From Brassica napus (taxonomy: Eukaryota; Streptophyta; Magnoliopsida; Brassicales; Brassicaceae), in assembly GCF_020379485.1 (NCBI RefSeq), contig NC_063437.1, positions 1,116,001 through 1,180,000 of the forward strand: 64,000 bases of DNA. Reading direction: 5' to 3'. The translations under genes were made by a program, and so were the position numbers. Below the pieces are notes generated by a model. That model was given only the letters and a program-made list of their open reading frames with translations. It ran no database searches and was not told the DNA's origin. This document shows, one piece after another, positions 1-12,100 of the stretch. The number at the start of each line of letters is the position of its first letter. Within the stretch, counting starts at the first letter, position 1.

Positions 1-131
1 ATCCGAGAAGAACCGATCCTAAACCGAGAATTTCTAAGTACATATTGGATCTAAATATTTAGGACCCGAAAAAATCCGGATCCCAAAGGAACCGGCCCGA
101 ACCCGACCCGAAGATCCGAACGCCCAAACCT
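1..131. repeat. Fragment of hAT-like MITE (GAACCCGAA-rich), right end
   Basis: The stretch is made of imperfect repeats of CCGAACC/CCCGAA and ends in CGCCCAAACCTAA, a decayed form of the GCCCACCCCTA terminus seen on better preserved copies near 38838 and 39626. Only the right-hand end lies in the window, so neither the partner inverted repeat nor a target duplication can be checked. From 132 to about 695 I see only AT-rich sequence and no gene. Confidence 0.4.
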
Positions 132-701
132 AACATTAACGATTGGACCGGGTTGGTCAGCTATTGATATTGAAGATTTTTTTAAGATAGGACCATAAAT
201 TTGAAACAAAACTATATATAGTATACGGTACACGACTTTGAAACACGAACGATTGTGTGATACAGAGTTATATACAGGGCTTGATGGCTTTAATTTGATT
301 GCATGATTTATAATATTTTAACTAAAATCCACCACTAAATAACTAAATGATTTAATTCACACTCACACACAAAGTGAAAGAGTAGGATTCAACGACTCCT
401 CTAGCCCTCTTCTGTTTTAGTGTGCAACCTGGTACTCTACTCATTGACTTAAGACTAATAAAAACAAATCCAAGTATGGAGGCTCGAGAGCCAATATGTT
501 AACTTGTTTGTCAATGATGTTGATTAATAATTTGGTGTATTGCAATCCGAGAAAGTCCGTTTATTCAATTGTTTGGCATTATTTCATTTTCAGAAGACAT
601 CTCCAAAGAAAAACAAATAATCGTTATGAAAATTGTGCTAAAAGATACCCATCAAATGAGAGAGAAGAGTGACTATCTTGACCAACACGTTAGGTAAGAG
701 C

Positions 702-3700
702 TCAGCGGCTCAAGCTCATGAACTTATCGAGCCAGTCCATGTTAACACTCTTCGGTCTCTCAAGTGGCAGTCCAAGAGCTCGATCCCATATCAGCTGAAA
801 CCAAAAAAAAAAGCCAGAATATAAGCTTGATGGATCTAATGGGTTTGGACTAAATGTGAATTTCATATAGCACCTGTGAGCAGATTCCAAGACTCCTTGA
901 GACGCCAAAAAGAACCGTGTAGTATCTAATATTTGACACACACACACAGAGAAATATCATTATATTCAGCTAAAGGTCCAAGTCTAATCACATTTAAATG
1001 AGAGTACAATTCTTACCTTGCTTCGGTTAGACCATAATAGTTGAGCAGCACTCCACTATGAGCATCAACGTTAGGCCAAGGGTTCTTAACCTGCAAAAGC
1101 GATTTCAAGATTCATAAAACCAAAGAGAATGAGAAATCTGGTAGCATTATTAGGAAGTAATGATGGAAATATAGTACCTTTCCTAGCTCGGTTAAAATAG
1201 GAGGCACAACTTCATAGAGCTTAGACACCTGTGGAGTTGATAAATGATTTGTAAGCCAGTGACAGTTACTACAAGAATGATCAAAATTAGTTCTTTTAAA
1301 AGAAGTTACCAGCTGAAAAAGAGGGTCATCAGGTAGATGCTTCAAGGCGAACTCTCTTTGGCATACATATCTTGGATCTGTCTTACGCAAAACACCATGG
1401 CCATATCCTGGAACTACCTGCAAGACAAAATGTTTGGACACAATCCCATTCTTTCATGCATTACTCATATAATAATTGGCATGTCATGACATATGGTCTA
1501 TTTTCACATGCTCAACTTTCATTAAGATCATATAAGCTAGAGTTTCAAAAGGCAAATCAGAGCAGTTTTTTTACCTTGCCACTGTTTAAGGTTTTCCAGA
1601 CATAATCTTTCAGCTGTTCCTTTGATATATTTTCCCCACATTCCTCAACAACTGATTTGATCCATAGCAAAACTTCCTAGAACAAGACCATATGCAAGAA
1701 AAAAACAGAATTAGATTCAATTCTCAGTTGTTAGCAACTATAACTATCAGTTGTACAAATATAATATCAGCAGTTTACCAGTCATTTCTTGGATTATCTG
1801 CTATGTATACTTGTCGATGAACAATATTCATGAGATATAAGCTAGGGGTACCTGATTCGCCAAACCGTGTAGTGGTCCAGCTAAACCATTTAAGGCAGCT
1901 GCAAATGCAAGATATGGATCTGAAAGTGCACTCCCAACCTAAATGCATAAATATCACCAGCCATAAAAAAGAGCCATCAGAAATGTCTTAAGAAATTCGA
2001 AACATTGCACTTTAGCATGCATCAAGAAAAAGACCATGTAGCAAGTAGTACATACCAAGTGACCAGCGTGAGCACTAACGTTTCCACCCTCATGATCACT
2101 AAAACAAAACCCAGTTAAAACAAACAAAAAAATCATTGATCATGATGCAATAGAAGTTTTGTAAAAGATTGGTAAAAGAATTAAATATCATAATATATTA
2201 GAACCAACACAAACCTGTGAATGGTGACATAAAGCCTCATGAGCTCTTTCATCTGAGGACTATCAAATCCCAGCATGTGTGAAAAATTAGCACCATAATC
2301 CAAAGAATCATCTAATGGAATGATGCTACCATCTTTAAACATCCTGCAATATTGAGTAGAATGCAAATTTAAGAACACTAATAAGGAAGAAAAAACTCTA
2401 GAAATTAGAAAGTTCAGAAGCTAAACACATGGAATAAGTCATACAACACCTAACCTCCGATAAACATATGAAGCTACAACAGGAACACGAGCTATCAAGT
2501 TGAGGGCATCCTCAAAGGTTGGCTCCCAGAACCTGAAAGGAAAAGATCAGTTTATATGATTCCAGCTACAATAAGACAATCAAGAAAAAAGAACTATAAA
2601 TAGTGATCAGGTTTATACTTTGACTTATGAACAACACCCTCCTCATATGCCTTCTGGAATTCACTTTCAACCTGGAATAACAATTTAACAAAGATAAGAT
2701 GTTATTGCTTTAATTTACTGTATAAAAAAAGCTAAGATAGTTAAGAACAGAGCCAGCTACCTGGAGAGCCATAACACCACTTGCAAATTGAGTCATTGGA
2801 TGAGCAGTCAAAGGCAAAGCATTGATAGCTTTGTAGACATAATCTGCAATTTAAGTTAAGTATAAGCTGGTGTTCAAAAAAAAAAATTAAGTATAAGCTA
2901 GAGTTGTTACGTTTTCAACAATCATAATATTTGATATAACAAAATTGTCAACATCTGAACTACGGTTACAAAAAAGACAGAGGAGAGGTGAACTGCAAAC
3001 CTGGCACAGCAGCACGGCTAGCTAGCTCCTTTGACAATGCATCAACCTGCTCTTTGTTTGGCACCTAAATCAAATAAGAGGGAAAATTATACTTTAGGAT
3101 AATATATTGAAGGAAACTAAATATTATGATACATTTTTGAATAAAAATGCTAAGATAATCCAACCTTTCCAGTTAACAGAAGCCACAGAAGACCCTCAGG
3201 CAAGGGCTCTCCTCCAGGCTGAGCTGCAGGCAATACTTTCTGGCATTCAGGAATCGACATGCCTCTAAAACGTATCCCCTGAAAGAAAGATCAGATCATG
3301 TGTTATACAAATACATTCAGAAACCCCTCTTTTTCAAAAAAAAAAAAAAAAACCTATGAATAGAAGATCAAATGTTGTATAATTTATATCGTACGAACAA
3401 AAGTATATATACATACCTCTTCTGCATCAAGCAGTGAGGTTTCCCAGAGTAAACCAGTCATCCCTCTCATTCCACCAAGTACCTTTCAAAAATGTTGCAT
3501 GTAGTAAGGTTAATAATATATATAAGTTGAGAAAGCTCTTATATATTCCTTAGAATCCATACCATATCAACAGTGATGTTCCCAACTGGGACAGTTCCAT
3601 GTTGTGATTTCAATTTCTTCAAGCGGTCCTGAAATAGGAAGTAGTAAAATAAAATGACAGCAAATAAAACAGAGTTGTGAAATAAAAAAGACAGCAAACA

Positions 3701-4183
3701 AAACAAAGAAAAGAGCTTCACTTGATGCAAGACTGCCCTAACTTAGAAAGAAATATACAAGTTGAATCAGAGACGAGGAAGAACCTGTTGTTCTGGAATG
3801 ATCTCTTGCAGCTGAGACTTCAGGTCCTGTATTGCCATTTTTTAAAACCAACATCAACACAAAATCTAGAATATAAATCATAAGATTGGAATAAGAGAAC
3901 AGTCACATAAAAAAAAACTTTTTACTTCTTTTTCATCTCAAAATGAAACATTAGCATGTAAAAGAATTATAACATTACCAATTCGGAAGAGCCTTGCGTC
4001 TGAAGCCATCTAACGGAGTTGCTAACTGAAGATTGCTTCGCCTGCTTATATTAGATCTGATCATTATTCGATCGCATAAAGAAAAAAAACGTTACACAAA
4101 CACACAGAAAGGGAAAGGTAAAATCTACTCACGACTCGAGATCGAAGCCTTGAAATGGCCGAGACGCTCCTAAGAAACACCAT
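702..4183 (-). CDS. CSY5: Citrate synthase, mitochondrial (19 exons)
   Basis: Condenses acetyl-CoA and oxaloacetate to citrate, the entry step of the TCA cycle, in the mitochondrial matrix. Exons on the minus strand: 4183-4133, 4041-3979, 3826-3785, 3628-3563, 3482-3417, 3278-3165, 3064-3001, 2843-2761, 2671-2619, 2532-2455, 2343-2215, 2098-2056, 1938-1852, 1676-1575, 1417-1310, 1228-1178, 1090-1017, 925-874, 794-702. They sum to 1419 nt (472 aa) with GT-AG junctions and no stop, close to the usual plant length. The N-terminus [17 protein letters not shown] is Arg/Ser-rich like a mitochondrial presequence. The three active-site regions are present: SAHAGHLV (His), [13 protein letters not shown] (His) and [10 protein letters not shown] (Asp). 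CSY5 rather than CSY4 is inferred from the C-terminus (ends DKFMSLSR) and from gene order. It is not the peroxisomal type, since there is no N-terminal PTS2 nonapeptide. Confidence 0.95.
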
Positions 4184-4747
4184 TTTTCAAAACTCACACC
4201 TGATCACAATATTTTTCTCAAAAAGAATGATCCGTTAGGGTTTCATGCAATATCGACACTAAACAAGACTGATCCGTTAGGAGATTTTTAGATATTAAAC
4301 AAAAGAAAATAGAATTCTCATTACCGGTGATTCTAAAGTTTTTACGCTATGAGCGATCAATCGGGAGATGATGAAAATGTTTTGCGAAGTGAGGAACAAG
4401 TGTTTCAGTGTTCGTCAGGTACTAAAAATACAACAGAACCAAACCAAAAAATAGGATTCTTACTACTAAACCGGAACAATAAACTAATTGAATAGCGAAA
4501 CCGATCGGGTTATTTCGGTTCTGCTCGGTTCGTTATGATATTATATATCATCCAAGTCCGTGTCACGCAAGATTCGAAGCAGTCGCAACGATTCTAACGC
4601 CTAAAATAAAGGTCATTAATAAAACTAGCTGTTTGCTAATATATTTAAGGGTACAAAATGTCTTGTTTTCTTGGACAAAGTAGAAAAATATCAAGTGAAT
4701 AAAATATATTTTCACAAAATAAAACAAATTAATGAAGCCAACAAATA
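4184..4747. other. Upstream/intergenic region of citrate synthase
   Basis: Holds the 5' leader and promoter side of the minus-strand citrate synthase gene. I see no second gene and no convincing TATA box. It ends at the Helitron starting at 4748. Confidence 0.4.
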
Positions 4748-5657
4748 TCTTCTCTATTAAAAGAAAAGTACAATTTTTATCTACCATAAAAAAAGTCATA
4801 CTAGCTTTATTAGATCTATTTCATTAATTACATTTTTTTAATTATTTACATTAATCTATTAAATATATAAAGATATTAATAATAAATCAATTTTAACTGT
4901 AAATTTAAATTTTATCTTTAGTTATAACAAAATTTTGAAAAAAATCTAACAAAATCTTTTTAAAAATTTAAAATATTTTATTTAAATTAATGTCGTAATT
5001 AATAATATATACTATTATACATTAATTTAAATAAGATTTTATTATAAAACAAAATAAAATAAAAGTGTATGCTATTTTTCAAATTTTATAATTATATTCT
5101 ATATCATCTTTATTAAAAGAAATACCATAAAAATTTATACTAGGTCTATTTCATCAATTACATCTATTTGATTATTTAAGTTAATATATTTAATATATAA
5201 AATTTCTAAAAAATCTTATAAATTATATAGATATTAATAAATAAATTTTAACTGTAAATTTAAATTTTATTTTTATTTATAACAAAATAGGTTGGAAAAA
5301 ATCTAACAAAATCTTAATAAAATTTTAAAATATTTTTAAATTAATGCAGCGATTGATTTCATAATTAATAATATAGTATTATTATAATATATTTACTTAT
5401 AAAATCTCACAATATACTAAAATAAATAACATAGAAATATAAATTATGCTAAAAAATATCAGTTCTATAGTAAGTAACTAAATAAATAATTATACATTAA
5501 TAATATCGAATAAAAAACATAACCAATAACATTATAGATTTACACAATATATAACACTAAAATGTAAATTATATCTTTGAAAGTTTTTGCGATAGTATCT
5601 GTTATATATTTATAAAATGAAAATCTACCTGCACGGATGTGCGGGTGAAAAATCTAG
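4748..5657 (+). mobile_element. Non-autonomous Helitron with internal duplication
   Basis: The 5' end reads A|TCTTCTCTATTAAAAG, matching the TC...TATTAAAA start of crucifer Helitrons. The 3' end has a GC-rich hairpin (CCTGCAC-ggat-GTGCGGG, one G.T pair) followed nine bases later by CTAG|T. Insertion is between A and T with no target duplication, as for Helitrons. No coding capacity; very AT-rich. The first ~350 bp (from 4748) are partly repeated from about 5098 (TTTATTAAAAG..., ...CTAGGTCTATTTCATCAATTAC), so two 5'-type ends share one 3' end. Confidence 0.8.
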
Positions 5658-6448
5658 TTCGTCTTTATAATAGTACTTGAGTCGAATGGGCAGTTTGAAG
5701 TTCTTCATTCTCCGTTATAAAATTTCTGCCATTATAAAATAAAGTAACAATTGAGTGATGTAACCCAACTACTAAAAATAATGAACCTAGCTATAATGAT
5801 TAATTACATGTGATATTATATTATACGACACTATTGCTCAATGATTATCGTGACCAAAAGTAATCTGATAATATTATTGACTGAGATTGGAACAAGATAA
5901 TATCCAAATTTTGGATCTTAATTATATTTTGTTACTTAATTAATTCCAATAATCATCTCTATCTATCTTTTACGAAGAAACAAACCAATTTCTTAGCAAA
6001 AGAAAAAAAAAACAATTTCATCATCACAATCATTCTCGCGCGCCTTCTATATATAAACTTGCGCAACGCTAATTTCAATCATAATTACATCTGAACAATT
6101 GATACACGAATGCGTTAGTACAACGTGTTACACAAATTTCATGAGAGTTTGTAGACGATCAAGAGACCGAAGCTCAAACTTTCTCTTGTTATAAACAATC
6201 TACCAAGTTAATATCTTCGCTAAAAAGGGCACCCAACAAAATCGAAACATGTGTATATCTATACAAATGATGTATACCCCTAAATATGTGGCCAATGTCT
6301 CAAACTATCTCTTGTTACATCCCAAATCGAACAATAATGTAATCATCAGAAGTCAGAACCAATAAGAATCATAACATATAGTAGTAGAACCCCTAGAGTT
6401 TAGGGCAAGGTGGGACCAGTGACCGAGTTTATTTATTGCTGTTGAAGA
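5658..6448. other. Intergenic region downstream of the VQ gene
   Basis: AT-rich sequence containing the 3' flank of the minus-strand VQ gene. I see no ORF with recognisable homology and no RNA gene. Confidence 0.4.
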
Positions 6449-6889
6449 TCAAAACCATCGACTTGAGAATATGTTGTCTTCATCAAGATCAATCAAACCA
6501 TCTAAATCAAAATAAGTGTTTGTGTTTGAACCTGATCTCCATTCTTCCTTCACCACATGGCTCCCTATAATCATGTTAACATGCTCCGCCGTATGTTCTT
6601 TGCCTGATTCTTGAGGTGGAGGCGGCGGCGCGTGAATATTCGTTCTTCTTGTCTTTTTCTTAGAACCGGTTTTGGTGATATCCGGTTTTCCGGTCAGACT
6701 TTGGACGAGTGTACGGAAGTTCTTGACGTCGGTGTTAATAATCTCCGGCGCAAATATATGGATGATTCGGATCCTAGGCTTGATCTTGGTAACTATTTGG
6801 GAGTTCTTGTTCAAGGGTACCAATGTTTTTGAATAATCTCCATAAAAGCTTTGATGAGGAAGGTGATCAAGATCGTATTCAGCCTTCAT
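6449..6889 (-). CDS. VQ26: VQ-motif protein (intronless, 146 aa)
   Basis: A plant transcriptional cofactor of the VQ family, whose members bind WRKY factors in the nucleus. The diagnostic FxxxVQxLTG motif is present as FRTLVQSLTG, roughly residues 58-67. It is preceded by a basic stretch (KIKPRIRIIHIF) and followed by a Lys/Arg-rich segment, a run of five prolines and an acidic C-terminus (FDLDGLIDLDEDN). I use the ATG at 6889-6887; the frame extends four codons upstream only through a GTG. The small, intronless architecture is typical of the family. VQ26 is assigned by presumed synteny with At3g60090 (recalled). No sign of damage. Confidence 0.88.
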   Translation of the reverse strand: MKAEYDLDHLPHQSFYGDYSKTLVPLNKNSQIVTKIKPRIRIIHIFAPEIINTDVKNFRTLVQSLTGKPDITKTGSKKKTRRTNIHAPPPPPQESGKEHTAEHVNMIIGSHVVKEEWRSGSNTNTYFDLDGLIDLDEDNIFSSRWF

Positions 6890-7001
6890 TGAATTTCTCA
6901 CCGTTTAAACAAAAGAAAAGGTTTGGATTGGGTTGAATTTGAGGTTTCTTGTATTGTTTTAAGCTATAATATGCAAATGTTGTGGATCATCATCTACGCC
7001 T

Positions 7002-7011
7002 GTATATATAC
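7002..7011 (-). promoter_or_regulatory. Putative TATA box of the VQ gene
   Basis: TATATATA on either strand about 115 bp upstream of the VQ start codon, a plausible TATA distance allowing for a short 5' leader. Position and sequence only. Confidence 0.35.
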
Positions 7012-7337
7012 ACACAAAAAGGTTGTGGATATGACGATAATTAAATACAATATAACTGTTGGTTGGTCAAAAACATATATTAATTACAAACTCAATATGA
7101 AAGCACTTATCAGAAAGTATACATGAAAATACTAAGAAGTTTAGGATGTAATAGTTAATGGACCTCCATTACATACATAGCAACAACTTGATTTTAATAA
7201 ACTGTAATTTTCCCAAAGAATGATCTGTTTCTTTGACGCCATCTGATTAAAATAATCATTAACTTCCCAGCTGATATAGAAAACATCAAGTGGATGGCGT
7301 GAGCGATGTTTTATTTTATGATTAGGTGGGTTGACAT

Positions 7338-7806
7338 TAGGCCTGGACGTTTTAACTGACAAAACCGAACCAATAACTTAAAAACTTGGTACTTTCGGGT
7401 TCTGATACAACCCAAATCAAACCAAAATCTGAATGAGGATCCATAAATATCTGAAATTAGTTAAATATGTTAATGTTTTAATATATATTAAGGTGATTTA
7501 GATATTTAAAAATATTTTAAATATTTTTGTAATTTATTTTATTTTTTATTTTGAATACTTTTGAGTTAGTTTATGTAATTGAACAAGTTTTTAATTAGAT
7601 TTTTAAATAATTAATATATTTTGAGCACTTTTTTGTTAATTTTAATTTTAGAAAGAAAAAGATATTTTTAGCGATTTCAGACATTGGTTATAATTTGATG
7701 CGAACCTAATCCAACCTATAATTAGTAAAACCTGAATTTTATAAACATAACACCGAAATCCAAAAAAAAAAACAAATCAACGGTGGATTACTTCCGTACG
7801 CCCAGG
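7338..7806. repeat. Decayed hAT-like repeat (TAGGCCTGGAC...GCCCAGGA)
   Basis: Begins TAGGCCTGGACG and ends ACGCCCAGGA, a rough inverted-repeat pair of the hAT type, with GAACC/ACCCGAA-like sequence inside and an AT-rich core. No matching 8-bp flanks are visible, so the borders are approximate. Confidence 0.35.
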
Positions 7807-8853
7807 AATGCGAGTTTGACTTTGTTTTATTCACAAATATGTTAATTGTCGGCATAATCAATCTTTTTTATATGGCTTCTAAAAATAGGGTTTAAGACTT
7901 TAAGTAACTTTCTAAAGGAATGTGAAGTTGTTTATTGTATGCGCTAAACATGTGTAACATAGATTTTGGACTTGGATCATTATTGAATTGGACCCAAAAA
8001 GATAATTCTATAATTCTATGTGACCTAAAGTAACTTAACGCATACGACAGCCACTCGTCAGATGTTATATTCTGTGCTTCAAGTCTGCACGTGCAAATCT
8101 TTATGTTTGATTTTATCCCATTACATTGATTATTCGAGTTCAAAGGTCAAACAAACACAATGGCCGATAATCATACAGAGAGGCCACACAATTTCATTAG
8201 CCAAGTTAGTAATCATTATTATACTTGCATCAATCGAGTTTTTTATGTTCACTACTTGAATGTTGTATCAACCTAGTTAAAAGGTCAAATTTATTTAATT
8301 CATAGAATTGAACATTATTTGATATTAGCGTGTTTGGTTACATAACATTTTATATAGTTTGGACATTTGTATATAAAACATATTTCTTTAAATATTTGTT
8401 TAATGTTTATTATACGCGGGACTGTAGACTTCATCTCCTTAAAACCCAACTTAAGAGAGGAAAAAAAGATCTCTATAAAAAGAAGTTGATACCATGTTTA
8501 TTATCTATACAATTACTTAGTGTAGTTACTTTGGCTAACCAATTAAGTCTTTAAGCTGAAGAACCAAACAAAAAAACTCGTTAGACTGAGAAGTTAATCA
8601 TGTAAGAAAAATTATAACCTAGTTTCGGAGTAACAATACTCGAGAATTGAAAGCCATAGAACACTCCTATTACCTTACGTTTTTATTTCATTATTGCATC
8701 AAAGTAAGATACCATGTTTTGACCCTTTTTTAAAAAAGAACCATAAAAATAAACACCACTTATTCAATTTAAAAACACGTTGAGTCTTTGATATTGAAAT
8801 TCTTCTCCAGCAGAAACTGCTCTTACGATGGCGTGACCGCCACTTTACTTCTC
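7807..8853. other. AT-rich intergenic sequence, no gene seen
   Basis: Short open frames here have no recognisable protein similarity. The last ~60 bp (from about 8795) are less AT-rich and continue beyond the retrotransposon at 13545, so they were one sequence before the insertion. Confidence 0.4.
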
Positions 8854-8858
8854 TCTTC

Positions 8859-9125
8859 TGTTGGATTTAAACTTGAAGACAAACATGGAAATAACTTGGG
8901 GACTAAGCAACACTAAAAAGTTAAGATTAGGAGAAAAGGAAAACTTCTATTGTTATGTGAGATTAGGAAGTTTTAGAATCTATATAAGAAGATGGTGAGA
9001 TGTGCCATGTACTGATGAGTTTGAGGTTAGAGATTCTCGTGAGAGCTTAAGTTTTGAGAGATTTTCTTAAGCTAATAAAGTGGTTTCTTATAATCTTTGA
9101 TTTCATTCTCTACGTTAGAACAATA
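8859..9125 (+). repeat. 5' LTR, 267 bp, TG...TA ends
   Basis: Starts TGTTGGATTT and ends GAACAATA, so the termini are TG...TA rather than TG...CA. The perfect TCTTC duplication directly outside both LTRs fixes these borders. It contains a TATA box (TATATAAG, 8981-8988) suitable for starting the genomic transcript. Confidence 0.93.
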
Positions 9126-9127
9126 AT

Positions 9128-9139
9128 TGGTATCAGAGC
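9128..9139 (+). other. Primer-binding site (initiator tRNA-Met type)
   Basis: TGGTATCAGAGC, two bases after the 5' LTR. It is complementary to the 3' end of initiator methionine tRNA, the standard primer of plant copia elements. Confidence 0.9.
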
Positions 9140-9169
9140 GTTCGTTTCTGAGATCATAAATCGGGAGAG

Positions 9170-12100
9170 ATGGGTGATATTACTACGGTTATTGCAAAAC
9201 CTAAAGAAGGAACTTCTTCGATATCTTGTCCAATGCTAACCACAACTAACTACACATTCTGGGCAATTCGAATGAAGAATCTTTTGAAGGTTCATAAGGT
9301 TTGGGAGATTGTGGAAGATGAGAGCATAGAAAGTGACAAAAACGATATGGCCATGAGACTACTTTTCACTTCGATTCCAGAGGCGCTCGTACTACAAGTT
9401 GGAGAGCTGGATACCGCGAAAAAGGTGTGGGAGGCAATCAAAGGACGTCATCTAGGAGCAGAGAGAGTTCGAGAAGCTAGGTTGCAGACTTTAATGGCTG
9501 AATTTGATAGGTTAAAGATGAAGGAGACAGAATCAATCGATGACTTCGTTGGCAAGTTATCTGAAATAACCTCAAAATCTGCAGCACTAGGTGAAACCAT
9601 AGAAGAGTCAAAAGTAGTTAAGAAGTTTCTCAAAAATCTTCCGAGAAAGAAGTATATACACTTGGTGGCGTCACTTGAACAATTGCTTGATCTCAAGACC
9701 ACTAGTTTTGAAGATATTATTGGGCGGTTAAAGGCTTATGAGGAGCGGATCAAAGAAGAAGAAGAAGAAGAAAGCCCCACCGAGCAGAACAAATTGATGT
9801 ATGTAAACTCGGAGCAACAAGGTTCTTCTGGTCGAAACTACAATGGGGATTACAAAACTAGAGGACGAGGTAGAGGCTATTACGGCAGAGGCCGAGGTCG
9901 TGGAAGAACGTATCAAGAGTTCGATATATCAAAGATCACGTGTTTCCGTTGCGATAAGAATGGGCACTTTGCCTCTAGTTGTCCCGACAGAATTTTGAAA
10001 CTACAAGAAGCATATGAGAACGAGCACAAAGTTGATGATACTCAAGAGGCAGACAAGCTGTTAATGCACGAAGTCGTCTTTCTTAATGAGAAGAATGTAA
10101 ATCCGAAGGAGTTCGAGAGCAATTTTGACAATAACAGAGTTTGGTACTTAGATAATGGTGCTAGCAACCACATGACGGGAAGACGAGATTACTTCAAAAC
10201 AATTGATGAGACAATAACTGGGAAGGTGCGTTTCGGAGATGACTCAAGGATCGACATAAAAGGAAAAGGTGCAATATTGTTCATCAGTCCGAGCGGTGAG
10301 AAGAAGATACTAGCAGATGTCTATTTTATTCCCGAGCTCAAAAGCAATATCATTAGTCTCGGACAGGCTACAGAGTCGGGCTGTGAAGTCCGCATGAAAG
10401 AAGAGAACTTAACACTTCATGATAAAGAAGGAAGACTTATCGTGCAAGCCAAGAGAGCAAGAAATCGATTGTACAAAGTTCTGATGGATATCATCGACAC
10501 CAAGTGTCTACAACTAACAACTCTATCAGAATCAACTAGATGGCATGCACGGTTGGGACATATAGGAGCAAGCTCAATGAAAGCCATGATCAAAGAGCAA
10601 CTGGTGATAGGACTACCGACTCTGAGCATTGAAAGTGAGACATGTGCATCATGTTTGCTTGGGAAACAAACCAGGAACCCGTTTCCTAGTGCAACGACAT
10701 ATCGAGCCTCTGAAGCACTCGAGCTTATCCATGGCGACTTATGTGGTCCTATATCACCTCCTACTGCTGGAAATAATAGGTACATCTTTGTTCTCATCGA
10801 CGACTACTCAAGATACATGTGGTCGATCTTGTTAAAAGAGAAAAGTGAGGCTTTCGAAAAATTCAAAGTATTCAAAGCTGTGGTTGAAGGAGAGACTAAG
10901 AAGGCGATCAAAGTTCTACGAACTGACAGAGGAGGTGAATTCACTTCAAATGAATTCAAGGCATTCTGTGAAAGCTCAGGGATAACCCGACATCTTACTG
11001 CCCCATACTCACCTCAGCAGAATGGCGTAGTAGAGCGTCGAAACAGAACCCTTCTCGAGATGACTAGGAGCATAATGAAGCACATGAATGTTCCAAATTT
11101 TCTATGGGGGGAAGGAGTTAGACATTCTACTTATCTTATCAACCGAGTATCAACAAGAGTACTAAAAACACAGACACCATACGAAGCACTTAAAGGACGG
11201 AAGCCAAACATCGAGCATATTAGAGTATTTGGATGCATCGGGTATGCCAAAGTTGATAGACCGTTCTTAAGAAAGTTGGATGATAGAACAAGAATGCTTG
11301 TTCACTTGGGAACAGAACCAGGCTCTAAAGCATATAGACTCTTTGATCCCATAAACCGGAAGTTGGTAGTGAGTAGAGATGTTGTGTTCGATGAAAGCAA
11401 GAGTTGGGTTTGGAGTAAAGCTTCCAATGACATAGAGATTGACCCTGGTATGTTCGAGATAAGTTTTGGAACTCACGGAAACAATGGATTACAAGAGAAT
11501 GAAGAGGAGGCTGATCACGACAGTGATCAACATGAGGAAAGCGATGAAACACTCGAAGAACAACAATACTCTGTTTTGCCACCTAATGTCGATGCAGAGC
11601 AAACTCAAGGAGATGTGAGAAGATCAACGAGGGTACGAAAACCGCCTGGCTACCTAGAAGACTATGTGTATCTATCAGAAGTAGAAGGAGAACGATTGTT
11701 GCTGTTAATGAATGATGAACCCTATGATTTTGTCGAGGCTAAGGAAGAAAAGGTATGGAGAGATGCTTGCGACGAGGAGATCACCTCTATAATCAGAAAC
11801 AAGACGTGGGACTTGGTTGATCTTCCTCCAGGTGCAAAAGCAATAGGGCTCAAGTGGATTTTTAAGATCAAAAGAAACTCAGATGGAAGCATAAATAAGC
11901 ACAAGTCTAGGCTGGTTGCTAAAGGATACATTCAAAGACATGGTATAGATTATGAAGAAGTCTTTGCTCCAGTAGCAAGAATTGAAACTGTACGGTTCAT
12001 TATAGGATTGGCGGCATCAAATGGTTGGGAAGTACACCATCTCGACGTCAAGACAGCCTTCTTGAATGGGGACTTAAAGGAAGATGTGTATGTTAGGCAA

